Origin: Pseudomonadota bacterium
GTDB lineage: Bacteria > Pseudomonadota > Gammaproteobacteria > Pseudomonadales > Pseudohongiellaceae
Assembly (NCBI GenBank): GCA_027621405.1
Contig: JAQCBT010000012.1
Coordinates: forward strand, 1-64,000
Direction of reading: 5' to 3'
Length of the DNA stretch: 64,000 nucleotides
Shown: piece after piece, positions 8,240-15,987 of the stretch
Position numbering within the stretch: the stretch's first letter is position 1
Layout: every line of letters starts with the position of its first letter
Position numbers and translations under genes: made by a program
The notes under the pieces: model-generated
Database searches by the model: none
The model's input: the letters and a program-made list of their open reading frames with translations, nothing else
Told to the model about the DNA's origin: nothing

Positions 8240-9322
8240 ATGACGATGAAAAGTTTACTGGTGACGGGAGCGGCAGGTTTCATAGGCTCCAATTTTGTTC
8301 ACTATTGGTTGCAGGAGAATCCGGATGACAGGGTCGTTGTCCTGGATGCGCTGACCTACGCCGGGAATAAAAACAATCTGATAGATTTGTTGTCAGACTC
8401 CAGATTCAGTTTCGTACAGGGCTCCGTGTGCGACCAGCCACTCATCGAAAAACTGTTGGCCCAGCATCAGGTGGATACCCTCGTGCATTTTGCCGCGGAG
8501 AGTCATGTCGACCGTTCCATCACCGGTCCGGATGCCTTCATAGACACCAATATCGTCGGCACCCATAGCCTGCTCAAGGCTGCGAAGAACGTGTGGCTGG
8601 ATGAAGCCAACGTGACCGACCATCTGTTCCATCACGTTTCTACCGATGAGGTATATGGCACCCTGGCCGCAGACGATCCGGCCTTCAGTGAAACCACACC
8701 CTACGCACCCAACTCACCCTACGCGGCGAGCAAGGCCTCTTCCGACCACCTGGTAAGAGCCTACCACCATACCTATGGACTAAAGGTAACCACCAGTAAC
8801 TGTTCCAACAACTACGGGCCTTTCCATTTTCCCGAGAAGCTGATCCCCCTCTGCCTGTTGAATATACTCAATGGCAAACCCCTGCCCATTTACGGTGACG
8901 GTCAACAGATCCGGGACTGGCTCTTCGTCGACGACCACAGCCGCGGCATCGAATTGATCATCAAGCAGGGCAGGCATGGTGAGACCTACAATATCGGCGG
9001 CAACAACGAATGGGCCAACATCGACGTGGTAAAACTGCTTTGTGCGATAGTGGATGAGCGATTCGCGGCAGATGCCAGCCTTGCCAGCCGCTTCCCCAAA
9101 TCACCCTGTGCCCGCGCTGAAAAAGCCGAATCCCTGATCACCTTCGTCAAGGACCGCCCGGGCCACGATACGCGCTACGCGATCGACGCACAGAAGATAA
9201 TGGGGGAGCTGGGCTATCAACCCCTGGAAGACTTCGAGTCAGGACTGAATCGCACCGTGGACTGGTACCTGGCCAATGAGCCGTGGTGGCAGGCGATTCT
9301 TGATGGGTCTTATCGGGACTAA
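8240..9322 (+). CDS. rmlB: dTDP-glucose 4,6-dehydratase
   Basis: Second step of the pathway: converts dTDP-glucose to dTDP-4-keto-6-deoxyglucose with tightly bound NAD. The 360 residues contain VTGAAGFIGSNFV, AAESHVDRSI, HVSTDEVYG with the catalytic Thr-Asp-Glu, and YAASKASSDH with the Tyr-x3-Lys pair. A start at 8240 follows AGAAGGGAAA; the next ATG, two codons later, would also work. It closes the rml unit; a 14-bp palindrome lies 22 bases past the stop. Confidence 0.95.
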   Translation: MTMKSLLVTGAAGFIGSNFVHYWLQENPDDRVVVLDALTYAGNKNNLIDLLSDSRFSFVQGSVCDQPLIEKLLAQHQVDTLVHFAAESHVDRSITGPDAFIDTNIVGTHSLLKAAKNVWLDEANVTDHLFHHVSTDEVYGTLAADDPAFSETTPYAPNSPYAASKASSDHLVRAYHHTYGLKVTTSNCSNNYGPFHFPEKLIPLCLLNILNGKPLPIYGDGQQIRDWLFVDDHSRGIELIIKQGRHGETYNIGGNNEWANIDVVKLLCAIVDERFAADASLASRFPKSPCARAEKAESLITFVKDRPGHDTRYAIDAQKIMGELGYQPLEDFESGLNRTVDWYLANEPWWQAILDGSYRD

Positions 9323-9343
9323 GCATCTGCTGCAAGTCACCTG

Positions 9344-9357
9344 ATTTCCGCGGAAAT
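9344..9357 (+). other. 14-bp perfect palindrome after rmlB
   Basis: ATTTCCGCGGAAAT is a perfect palindrome 22 bases past the rmlB stop; TTTCTTTTTT follows eleven bases later. It could act as a weak terminator or be part of the control region of the toxin-antitoxin operon. Neither role can be shown from sequence. Confidence 0.35.
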
Positions 9358-9374
9358 TACGCAATTTCTTTTTT

Positions 9375-9418
9375 GTTAACTATAGTTGACAGCTCCCCAG
9401 TTGTGAACTATGGTTAAC
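9375..9418 (+). promoter_or_regulatory. Toxin-antitoxin promoter with twin palindromic operators
   Basis: Two 16-base near-palindromes, GTTAACTATAGTTGAC (9375-9390) and GTGAACTATGGTTAAC (9403-9418), lie 28 bases centre to centre. Each differs from a perfect GTTAACTATAGTTAAC dyad by one or two bases. A sigma-70 promoter overlaps them: -35 TTGACA (9386-9391), 17-base spacer, -10 TATGGT (9409-9414). A bound repressor would cover both elements, the usual arrangement for antitoxin autoregulation. The expected transcription start falls within about two bases of the toxin TTG start codon. Confidence 0.72.
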
Positions 9419-9419
9419 A

Positions 9420-9716
9420 TTGTATCAACTACGCACTACTCATCTTTTCGATTCCTGGTTTCGTAAACTGCGGGACAAAAAGGCCCGTGCACGAATTCAG
9501 GTACGGCTAGACCGCCTGGAGTTGGGAAATTTAGGCGATGTTGCCCCGGTTGGTTCGAGTGTAAGTGAACTCCGAATTGATTACGGACCGGGATATCGAG
9601 TGTATATCACTCGGAGATCGCAGTTTTTGATCATCTTGCTTGCGGGTGGCAACAAGGCTACGCAGGTCAAAGATATTGCTCTGGCTAAACGATTGGCGAA
9701 GCAACTCGGGAAATGA
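9420..9716 (+). CDS. RelE/ParE-superfamily toxin (HigB-like addiction module killer protein)
   Basis: A 98-residue basic protein with the addiction-module killer pattern: RTTHLFDSWFRKLRDKKA, then RIQVRLDRLELGNLGD, VSELRIDYGPGYRVY, and a C-terminal LLAGGNKATQVKDIALAKRL. In this family the product is an mRNA interferase or related toxin neutralised by an Xre-type partner. The start is a TTG at 9420; the family's usual beginning M-Y-x-(I/L)-R-x-T matches it exactly, although no Shine-Dalgarno is present and the predicted transcription start coincides. The antitoxin gene begins 3 bases after the stop. The toxin-first order is typical for this family. It lies beside a polysaccharide cluster and is likely mobile. 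Confidence 0.87.
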   Translation: MYQLRTTHLFDSWFRKLRDKKARARIQVRLDRLELGNLGDVAPVGSSVSELRIDYGPGYRVYITRRSQFLIILLAGGNKATQVKDIALAKRLAKQLGK

Positions 9717-9719
9717 AAA

Positions 9720-10019
9720 ATGCCTTTAAAGACCAGGCGCTGGGATTCGGCGCAGCAACTTAAAACTGACGAAGATATTCTTAACTATCTGGAGGCCGTT
9801 GTGGAAGAGGGTGGCGATGATCCGGCCTTCATATTACATGCTCTCGGCGTGATCGCACGTGCGAGAAACATGAGTCAATTGGCTCGTGACACAGGCTTGT
9901 CCCGCGAAGGAATATACAAGGCACTATCTAAAGATGGAAACCCCACCTTTGCAACGGTCGCGAAAATCGCAAGAGCCTTGGGATTACAATTAAAGTTTGA
10001 GTCTACCGTGAATTTGTGA
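9720..10019 (+). CDS. Xre-type addiction module antidote protein
   Basis: The 99-residue partner of the toxin upstream. It has an acidic N-terminal half (DEDILNYLEAVVEEGGDDPA) and a helix-turn-helix: MSQLARDTGLSREGIYKALS, then NPTFATVAKIARALGLQLKF. This is the pattern of the antidote protein family that binds the toxin and represses the operon. The dyads at 9375-9418 are the natural operators. ATG start at 9720 just after GGGAAATGAAAA. Confidence 0.88.
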   Translation: MPLKTRRWDSAQQLKTDEDILNYLEAVVEEGGDDPAFILHALGVIARARNMSQLARDTGLSREGIYKALSKDGNPTFATVAKIARALGLQLKFESTVNL

Positions 10020-10090
10020 GATTCAACAAAAATTTCCAAGTTCTATGGCGCATCTGATCAGAAATTCAGACGGATTCTCGCCACCGGAGG

Positions 10091-10107
10091 AATATTAGCC
10101 CAATATT
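10091..10107 (+). promoter_or_regulatory. Inverted repeat upstream of the DUF4258/DUF2283 pair
   Basis: AATATT (10091-10096) and AATATT (10102-10107) form a self-complementary pair around a 5-base spacer, 59 bases before the gene at 10166. It may be an operator for the gene pair downstream, but there is only one copy and no clear promoter match. Confidence 0.3.
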
Positions 10108-10165
10108 TCCCTTCGCTGTTATGCAGCCTGAATGAATACCGTGCAGTGTCATAGATAATTTCCAA

Positions 10166-10408
10166 ATGCCAAAATACAAATACACAGAATATTTCGAGAA
10201 TGAAGTACTACGGAAGCGTCCTTATTTGCGCAAGGAATGGTGCGAATTTACCATCGATAATGCTGTAAAATCGGAACCTCAGGAACACAACCGATATCGA
10301 TATTGGGCTAAAATCCCCGAACTGGGCGATCGTTACTTGAGAGTTGTGACGCTTGACGACCGAACCACAATACACAATGCATTTCCAGATAGAGGATTTA
10401 AATCATGA
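10166..10408 (+). CDS. DUF4258-like small protein, possible toxin of a DUF2283 pair
   Basis: An 80-residue protein with MPKYKYTEYFENEVLRKRPYL, EWCEFTIDNAVKSEPQEHNRYRYWAKI and a C-terminal YLRVVTLDDRTTIHNAFPDR. Basic residues, conserved-looking aromatics and a final TIHNAFPD stretch match small DUF4258/RelE-like proteins that are commonly encoded just before a DUF2283 gene. The stop overlaps the DUF2283 start by four bases, so the two are translationally coupled. A toxin role is inferred from family context, not shown. The region is richer in A+T than the rml genes. Confidence 0.68.
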   Translation: MPKYKYTEYFENEVLRKRPYLRKEWCEFTIDNAVKSEPQEHNRYRYWAKIPELGDRYLRVVTLDDRTTIHNAFPDRGFKS

Positions 10409-10623
10409 AGCTAAATTACTATCCAGACACTGATTCTCTTTACATAGATTTATCCGAGCGAACCAGCACTGAAAGCAGAGAAATCTCAGAGGGGGTGGTT
10501 CTTGACTACGATGAAAACGGAAAGCTTGTTGGAATAGATATCGATAATGCGAAGAACAACATTTCACTCGATAGAACTATTTTGAGCAAGTTACCAGGGA
10601 TAGTCGAAACGGCGGCTGCATAA
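10405..10623 (+). CDS. DUF2283-family protein, probable antitoxin partner
   Basis: A 72-residue acidic protein: MKLNYYPDTDSLYIDLSE, then ISEGVVLDYDENGKLVGIDIDNA, which is the DUF2283 hallmark (a D-S-L-Y-I then a D-x-D-x-x-G-x-L-x-G-I-D/E turn). DUF2283 proteins usually follow a small basic RelE/DUF4258-type gene and are thought to act as antitoxins. It overlaps its partner by four bases. Confidence 0.8.
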   Translation: MKLNYYPDTDSLYIDLSERTSTESREISEGVVLDYDENGKLVGIDIDNAKNNISLDRTILSKLPGIVETAAA

Positions 10624-10709
10624 CAAACGCTTTCAAAGTGATGCGGCATGCCGAGCACTGGAAGTGAGCGTTCAATAGGCCAACTTTTCTAGGCAAAGGT
10701 CATGCCTTG

Positions 10710-10943
10710 ATGAACGAGAGCAGCAATTACATAAAGATTATCGAATGGAGTGGCGACGATCAGTGCTATATCGGTAGTGCGCCTGGTCTGGTTCTAGGTG
10801 GTTGCCACGGAGATGATGAGCAGGCGGTATTCGCAGAACTTTGTCAGATAGTTGAAGAAGAAATCCTCGAATATTGCAGGTCCGAAACGCCGCTGCCGCC
10901 CCAACAGAAAACAGGGGAATTACCAGCAAGCTGCAATCACTAA
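10710..10943 (+). CDS. HicB-like orphan antitoxin
   Basis: About 77 residues from the ATG at 10710 (a TTG sits immediately before it). IKIIEWSGDDQCYIGSAPGLVLGGCHGDDEQAVFAELCQIVEEEILEY has the HicB partial RNase-H-like fold pattern: beta strands with W-S-x-E/D-D-x-x-Y-x-G-x-x-P-G-L and a helix of repeated Glu. A HicA toxin, expected next to it, is absent in the 83 bases upstream and in the 14 bases before the next, convergent gene. No DNA-binding domain follows. It is probably a solitary relic or a chromosomal antidote. Confidence 0.72.
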   Translation: MNESSNYIKIIEWSGDDQCYIGSAPGLVLGGCHGDDEQAVFAELCQIVEEEILEYCRSETPLPPQQKTGELPASCNH

Positions 10944-10957
10944 TTTGAACTCGCAAT

Positions 10958-12652
10958 TTACTCATAAGACATGAGCAGAAAATACTGCTCTTCCCCATTG
11001 GCGTACACCATCTTGAAATCCACCAGGCCATCGCCGTTCACGTCGGGAATCGTTGAAAAGCCGAGCGCGGTGGATTCCGGATGCTCTACTCGTCGAATCT
11101 GGTAGTCAGCCAACAAGGTGTATTCAGTGGCGCCCTGTATTCCGGCGAAAGTATCCAAAAGCGATGTTAGAACAATCACGCCATAGTCACGATGCACTAC
11201 ACTGCGTACATCGACGCGGGCATTTATCCTGGTAAGTGCTTCCTGGGCATTGACAGGCGCTGTCGTAAGAATCTGCTGTCGATAGTCGCTACCGTCCTTG
11301 AAAGTCACGGCGATCATTGTCTCATCAGGAAATAATGGATGAGCAATCAGCCGTGTGCTCTCTGCCGTGGCATCGCTGATGGTCGCTACCCCCAGCGGGC
11401 GAAAATGCCAGCGGTCATAGAATGAGTTGTTAATCACCAGCTCGCCATTTTCGTCACGCTCGAAGGGGGCTGGGCCTTGATCAACCTGCACCGTGATGTT
11501 CCCGTTCTCGGTAACGGTGAGTTCCGGTAGCTCAACCTCGGTAAGTGCATCCTGGAATGTGGACAGGCCACCGAGAGCAGGTTGTACGTCTACAGTAATG
11601 TCCTGACTGGTGATGAAGTGAGCGCTGTGATCACTCTCAATCAATACCAGGGGTTTCGATCCCGGATCATTGCGCCTGACAGCAACGGGATAGAAATAGA
11701 ACTTGTCGGTGCCCAGAAGAATTTCCATCACACCGGAAGTAGGCTGTTCGGCTGAGACTTCGCCAATCTCCAGCACGGGAATGCTGTTGATGATTTCCAG
11801 ATAGGTACTCTCGGCGTCCATTACGCTGGTCTTTTTCAGATCCACCAGAGGCGGGCGGGTAATAGTCGGGGACTGTAGTTCAATCACATCCAGCGAAGGC
11901 GTAAAGTCGCTGTCGCTGTCGGTGATAGTCAGGGTCGCTGTCTTGTCTGCACCGAGAATCGCACCACCGGAAATAGCCGACAGGCTAAGAGTCAGCGATT
12001 CAGAGAGTTCCGCGAGATCATCATCAAGTACGGTAAGAGGCACGGACGCGCTGCTAACCCCATCAGCGAAACTGACCGTGAGATCCAGGGCGTCATAGTC
12101 GCTTCCGCTCTTGGCGGTGTCATCGGCAGTCTTGAGTGTAATAGCTACAGCGCCATTTGTGCCGTTCACCCGGTTGATCGTAATGGTGGCTGTACCATCG
12201 GATTCATCCGCCGTAAAACTGGTTTGTGCAAACTGGAGTGTCCCCTCTTCATAGTCCGTAATGGTAATGGTGGTGCTGCCAATAGCTCCCACGGTGTCCC
12301 CAGTGGGATTCTGCAATTCAAGGGTGAACGTCTCATCTCCCTCGGTTGTGGGGTCGTCGGTAATGGAGATATTCACAGTCTTGGGATCAGAATCACCTCC
12401 GGTCCAGGTCAGGGCGGTGGAAACCGCCTTGAAATCATTTCCTGCAGTCGCGGTCCCTTCTATAGATTTGACGGTGACGCCCGCTGCAGACCCGACAGTA
12501 CCGGAGCGGGCCACGGTGATCTGGAGGGTGGATCCGTTCTCGGAGACTGAGTAGCTCGCCAGGGCGAACTGCAGCTCACCGGCCAGCAGCATTGGGCTGA
12601 CCGCCCCCCAGAGCAGGCAGTACAGGGCTTTGTTGATAATCGGGATGCGCAC
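10958..12652 (-). CDS. Secreted Calx-beta domain protein
   Basis: A 564-residue product with signal peptide MRIPIINKALYCLLWGAV...LAG. Two Calx-beta domains follow: residues about 25-135 (LQFALASYSVSENGSTLQITVARSG, GNDFKAVSTALTW, DDPTTEGDETFTLEL) and about 137-245 (FAQTSFTADESDGTATITINRV, SGSDYDALDLTVSF, LAELSESLTLSLS). Such domains bind calcium and mediate adhesion or matrix contacts. The remaining 300 residues are beta-rich, with a VNGDGLVDFKMVYANGEEQYFL end resembling an FG-GAP/VCBS calcium loop. It is divergent from the matrixin-type protease, with a 105-base shared control region. Confidence 0.8.
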   Translation of the reverse strand: MRIPIINKALYCLLWGAVSPMLLAGELQFALASYSVSENGSTLQITVARSGTVGSAAGVTVKSIEGTATAGNDFKAVSTALTWTGGDSDPKTVNISITDDPTTEGDETFTLELQNPTGDTVGAIGSTTITITDYEEGTLQFAQTSFTADESDGTATITINRVNGTNGAVAITLKTADDTAKSGSDYDALDLTVSFADGVSSASVPLTVLDDDLAELSESLTLSLSAISGGAILGADKTATLTITDSDSDFTPSLDVIELQSPTITRPPLVDLKKTSVMDAESTYLEIINSIPVLEIGEVSAEQPTSGVMEILLGTDKFYFYPVAVRRNDPGSKPLVLIESDHSAHFITSQDITVDVQPALGGLSTFQDALTEVELPELTVTENGNITVQVDQGPAPFERDENGELVINNSFYDRWHFRPLGVATISDATAESTRLIAHPLFPDETMIAVTFKDGSDYRQQILTTAPVNAQEALTRINARVDVRSVVHRDYGVIVLTSLLDTFAGIQGATEYTLLADYQIRRVEHPESTALGFSTIPDVNGDGLVDFKMVYANGEEQYFLLMSYE

Positions 12653-12805
12653 CGCATATTCTCCGGGAACTTATAGGCTATACATTAACGATAGATTAGG
12701 ATTACAGAATTGCTAGCCCGGTTGTAAACGCCAGGCCCTTGAATTCGTTGAACTAAAATGAGGCGATATACTGGTCAGGAACTGATCAGAATCTGGATTT
12801 TGAGA

Positions 12806-14257
12806 ATGCGATCCACACTATTGCAGGCATTGGCTACCGCAGTGATTCTCCTCGTGAGTAATGCTGCTACGGCCTTTGATATCAGCGGTTCCAAATGGCT
12901 GAGAGCCAAGGCGGACTTCTATGTGGACATGGAAGGCATCTCCGGAACACAGATCAGTTGGAACGACGCTTTCATCGCCGCCATGAATGCCTGGTCAGAG
13001 CAGTCGATTTTCGACTTTACACTGGTTGAGGAAAACTTCGACCCTTGCCTCTTCGACGGTCGCAGCAGTGTGGACTTCGCTGCCAATTACTGCGGTACCG
13101 AGTTCGGTTCGAATACCCTCGCCATAACGGTACGTCGCTTCGCCGGACAAACTCTGGGCCCGAATCGAATTACCGAGGCAGACATCATCGTGAACGACTC
13201 GATCGAGTTCAATGTTTACGATGGTCCCCTGGTCCAATTTGGAATTCCGGGCCTCGATTTTGGCCGGGTGGCACTGCATGAGTTGGGGCATGTAATCGGG
13301 CTGGATCATGAATCGAGTAATAAAGCCATCATGGCACCCAGTATTGGCAATCTGTTTGAACTACAGGAAGACGATATCAATGGTGTCACGGCACTCTACA
13401 GCGGGCTGGATGCCTGTGAAGTAAAACTGCTGGCCTTTGGTGCCAGCAGCAATGGTTTGGGTGGTAACGACTGTACAGTGAGAGAGCTGACGGTGGGGGG
13501 CACAGATGAGAGTTTCCTCGACCTCTATCAGTTCCAGATCGGCCAGGCCACAGACTTCGAATTCAACGTCGAATCCGACGTACTGGATGCCGTCCTGATC
13601 ATTGCCACAACTGATCTGGAATTTCTCGCACTCGATTTCGACGCCAGCGACCAATGCGGCTCGAGCCTGAAGACAAGCCTGGATCCCGGGAGCTACTTCC
13701 TCATCGTCAATACATTCGACGAGCCGGTGAAGGATGACTGTGGAGTCACGGGTACCTATAAGCTCAGGGCTGACTATAGTGCCAGCGGCAAGCCCTCCAT
13801 GGGCACGAGTACAAGCCTGTTAGGGAGTACGAATCTGGCACGCTATTCAGGTGGGATCAGCAAAGACGGTGGGGTGACCTATAGCAACGTGTTTACACCC
13901 GATGACTCACTGCAGATCGAGGCCGAAATAACCACCGATATTCGTCACCGCGGAAAGGACGGATTTCTGGTTGTGGCTGCACTGCTGGAAAACCAGATCC
14001 TGATGCTGAACGAGCAGGGTGAGTTTGTCGAAGTGGGGCTCAACCCCGATCCAATCGTGCGGTTTGCCAGTAAGCCACTGCAGGCCATTGAGCCCCTGTC
14101 TATCGCTACCGATCTCGTACCTGGCGCTCTGGGTATCGACGAGATCGAGGCTAACATCGTGGTGGGCTACGGCCTGGATTCAGATCCACAGGATATTTTC
14201 TATCACCTGGTACCCCTCAACCTTACCGTACGGCCGTTGGTGAGTGGTGGCGGCTAG
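12806..14257 (+). CDS. Secreted matrixin-type zinc metalloprotease
   Basis: About 483 residues from an ATG at 12806 that starts a signal peptide (MRSTLLQALATAVILLVSNAATAF); an ATG at 12758 would precede it by 16 residues. VALHELGHVIGLDHE is the HExxHxxGxxH zinc site of metzincins, followed by AIMAPSIG, the Met-turn (M in AIMAPS), and DDINGVTALYSG, the usual matrixin end. The last 280 residues hold a PPC-like beta-sandwich (FLDLYQFQIGQATDFEFNV, SLDPGSYFLIVNTFDE) and a beta-rich C-terminus. It probably acts outside the cell or in the periplasm. Substrate unknown; the divergent Calx-beta protein is a possible partner. Confidence 0.85.
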   Translation: MRSTLLQALATAVILLVSNAATAFDISGSKWLRAKADFYVDMEGISGTQISWNDAFIAAMNAWSEQSIFDFTLVEENFDPCLFDGRSSVDFAANYCGTEFGSNTLAITVRRFAGQTLGPNRITEADIIVNDSIEFNVYDGPLVQFGIPGLDFGRVALHELGHVIGLDHESSNKAIMAPSIGNLFELQEDDINGVTALYSGLDACEVKLLAFGASSNGLGGNDCTVRELTVGGTDESFLDLYQFQIGQATDFEFNVESDVLDAVLIIATTDLEFLALDFDASDQCGSSLKTSLDPGSYFLIVNTFDEPVKDDCGVTGTYKLRADYSASGKPSMGTSTSLLGSTNLARYSGGISKDGGVTYSNVFTPDDSLQIEAEITTDIRHRGKDGFLVVAALLENQILMLNEQGEFVEVGLNPDPIVRFASKPLQAIEPLSIATDLVPGALGIDEIEANIVVGYGLDSDPQDIFYHLVPLNLTVRPLVSGGG

Positions 14258-14602
14258 CCGCGAATAATCGACAATATATTGCCATTTTCTTGGCTTTTCG
14301 CACGCTACAATTACTGTATAATTCGCCTGCAAAATTCAGGTGGTCAAGAGAACCTGAGTAGCCTCAAGCCGACTATTGCTGGCTTCGGGCAGCGCGAATA
14401 CCATTCGATCCCGGTCAGTTAATTAGCCGCATCAAGCGTTTCAGAGAATGTTTTCTCTGTCCCGGCTACGCTGTCTGGAAAAAGCCTTGGGTCGATGATG
14501 AAAGCAGATGAATCGGCCTGGCGAATTCAGCAACCATTAATTTGCAAGACCGGAAAATCTGGAAAGTATTAAGCGACAAAATCCAAATTGGGTATTTCAA
14601 AC
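14258..14602 (+). promoter_or_regulatory. Long leader region before the cytochrome gene
   Basis: This 345-base gap has no gene. A good -10 box TATAAT is at 14317-14322 with no convincing -35, and short hairpins (for example CAGGT/ACCTG near 14337-14355) follow. If the -10 is used, the cytochrome mRNA has a leader of about 275 bases. I see no known riboswitch. Confidence 0.35.
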
Positions 14603-15106
14603 ATGTTTTCAAAGCGTTCCATATCCGTACTCACCCTGGCCTTGCTGGCATTGGCAGCGCCTCTCTCGAGTCTTGCACAATCAGTAGCCGATAATATTCG
14701 CCCAGTGGGCCAGGTCTGTCTTGCCGGACAGCCATGCGTAGGCACATCCGGAAATACCGCGGGATCATCCAGCCCGGCGGCAACCGTGGTAGAGACGGTA
14801 GTTGAAGTCGTCGAAGAGGTTGCCGACACAGCCGTAGCGGCGGCAGCAACCGTGGCTGCAGCAGACAGTGATTTCGATCCAGCGGCCACTTACCAAATGA
14901 ATTGTTTTGCCTGCCACGGCACTGGCGCAGCGGGTGCACCACAACCCGGAGACGCGGATGCCTGGGAAGAGCGCATGGCCAAGGGCATGGACGCAGTTAT
15001 GGCTAACGTCATTAATGGCATCAATGCCATGCCGGCTCGTGGAATCTGCATGAGCTGCAGTGATGAAAATTTGCGCGCCGTAGTGGAATACATGCTCGCG
15101 CAATAG
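14603..15106 (+). CDS. c5-type cytochrome c with an Ala/Val-rich linker
   Basis: From the ATG at 14603 the protein has a signal peptide (MFSKRSISVLTLALLALAAPLSSLAQ), a low-complexity linker with repeated VVETVVEVVEE and AAAATVAA, then a class I cytochrome c domain with one haem site CFACHGTG, axial-Met candidate INAMPARG, and a CMSC pair characteristic of cytochrome c5. A TTG at 14588 is a possible earlier start. It is periplasmic. The next gene encodes a short version of the same domain, so the pair probably arose by duplication. Partner oxidase or reductase unknown. Confidence 0.85.
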   Translation: MFSKRSISVLTLALLALAAPLSSLAQSVADNIRPVGQVCLAGQPCVGTSGNTAGSSSPAATVVETVVEVVEEVADTAVAAAATVAAADSDFDPAATYQMNCFACHGTGAAGAPQPGDADAWEERMAKGMDAVMANVINGINAMPARGICMSCSDENLRAVVEYMLAQ

Positions 15107-15220
15107 GCGCTGACGCTGGAAAAAGCAGCACAAAGGACAACAAGAAGCGAACACAGTTCGCCGAACCCAACGACTAATTCAGTACAAGTTTTCAAGACTT
15201 TGAAGAAAAGGAGCTAGAAC

Positions 15221-15577
15221 GTGTTAAACAAGATGATGAAAACCAGCCTCGTTGTTATGGCGGCAGTCTTTGCCACAATGAGCACAGCCGATGAATCACA
15301 ACCTATCCAGCTCGCGCAGCTGAGTGAAGGCTTCGATGCCCAGACCAAATACATGGCATCATGCTTTGCCTGCCACAGCACTGGCGCTGCTGGTGCACCT
15401 AAAGTGGGTGCCGGAAACGCCGCTGCATGGGACGCGCGCCTCGAGAAAGGTCTGGACGCCGTTGTTGCCAATGCCATCAATGGACTGAACACCATGCCTG
15501 CCAAAGGCCTGTGTTTCGATTGCACCGACGCTGACCTGCGTGCCATCGTGGAATACATGATCGAATCCAGCAAGTAA
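15221..15577 (+). CDS. c5-type cytochrome c, short paralogue
   Basis: 118 residues with a signal peptide (MLNKMMKTSLVVMAAVFATMSTADE) and a cytochrome c5-like domain: CFACHSTGAAGAPKVG, INGLNTMPAKG (axial Met), CFDCTDADLRAIVEYM. It is about 70 percent alike by eye to the domain encoded just upstream, but without the low-complexity linker. The GTG start is preceded by AAAAGGAGCTAGAAC, which is strong. A terminator follows 24 bases after the stop. Confidence 0.88.
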   Translation: MLNKMMKTSLVVMAAVFATMSTADESQPIQLAQLSEGFDAQTKYMASCFACHSTGAAGAPKVGAGNAAAWDARLEKGLDAVVANAINGLNTMPAKGLCFDCTDADLRAIVEYMIESSK

Positions 15578-15601
15578 GTCTCACGATTGCTGATCAAGGA
15601 A

Positions 15602-15627
15602 ATGGGCTCTTAGGAGCCCATTTTTTT
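15602..15627 (+). terminator. Rho-independent terminator after the cytochromes
   Basis: Perfect eight-pair stem ATGGGCTC (15602-15609) / GAGCCCAT (15614-15621), TTAG loop, then six T. A long palindromic repeat begins 28 bases further on. Confidence 0.85.
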
Positions 15628-15654
15628 CTCTTCGCAGATTTCTCGTTGAGAATG

Positions 15655-15706
15655 GAAAATAAGGACAGATTTATTTTTCAAGAAAAATAAATCTGTCCCT
15701 ATTTTC
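15655..15706 (+). repeat. Dispersed long palindrome, copy A
   Basis: Two 25-base arms with one mismatch and a 2-base loop; the arm reads GAAAATAAGGACAGATTTAT and ends in TTTTC. Almost the same palindrome recurs at 50834-50888 and 57917-57973. All three are intergenic. The arm contains GGACAGATTTATTTTT, a sequence I associate with REP/RAYT-type palindromes spread through gammaproteobacterial genomes. No transposase gene of that type is in this window. Confidence 0.9.
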
Positions 15707-15987
15707 TCCTTCTTCCCAAGTCTGCACTTGCGCAGCCTTAATCTCAGGGAAACCAATCAAGCAAACAGCGTAACACCCACCAGCACACCTCTTGTCCGGC
15801 ACGACCAAACCCATAAGGAAAGCTCTGGCTTAATGGGCGCGATAATCAGAACCTCATCACGATTCCCGGAAGTATCGAATGAACCTTTTTCGCCCATGAT
15901 TTGTAAAAGTCAGTGAAACTGGTCTATTCCTGTGTAGCCAGATTGAATATCCCTGATATACCAAAACGGATTGTCACAGGAACAAGG

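Noticed and set aside
15728..15916. 62-codon ORF before comM
   Set aside because: No ribosome site, no recognisable pattern, and it overlaps the likely comM leader.
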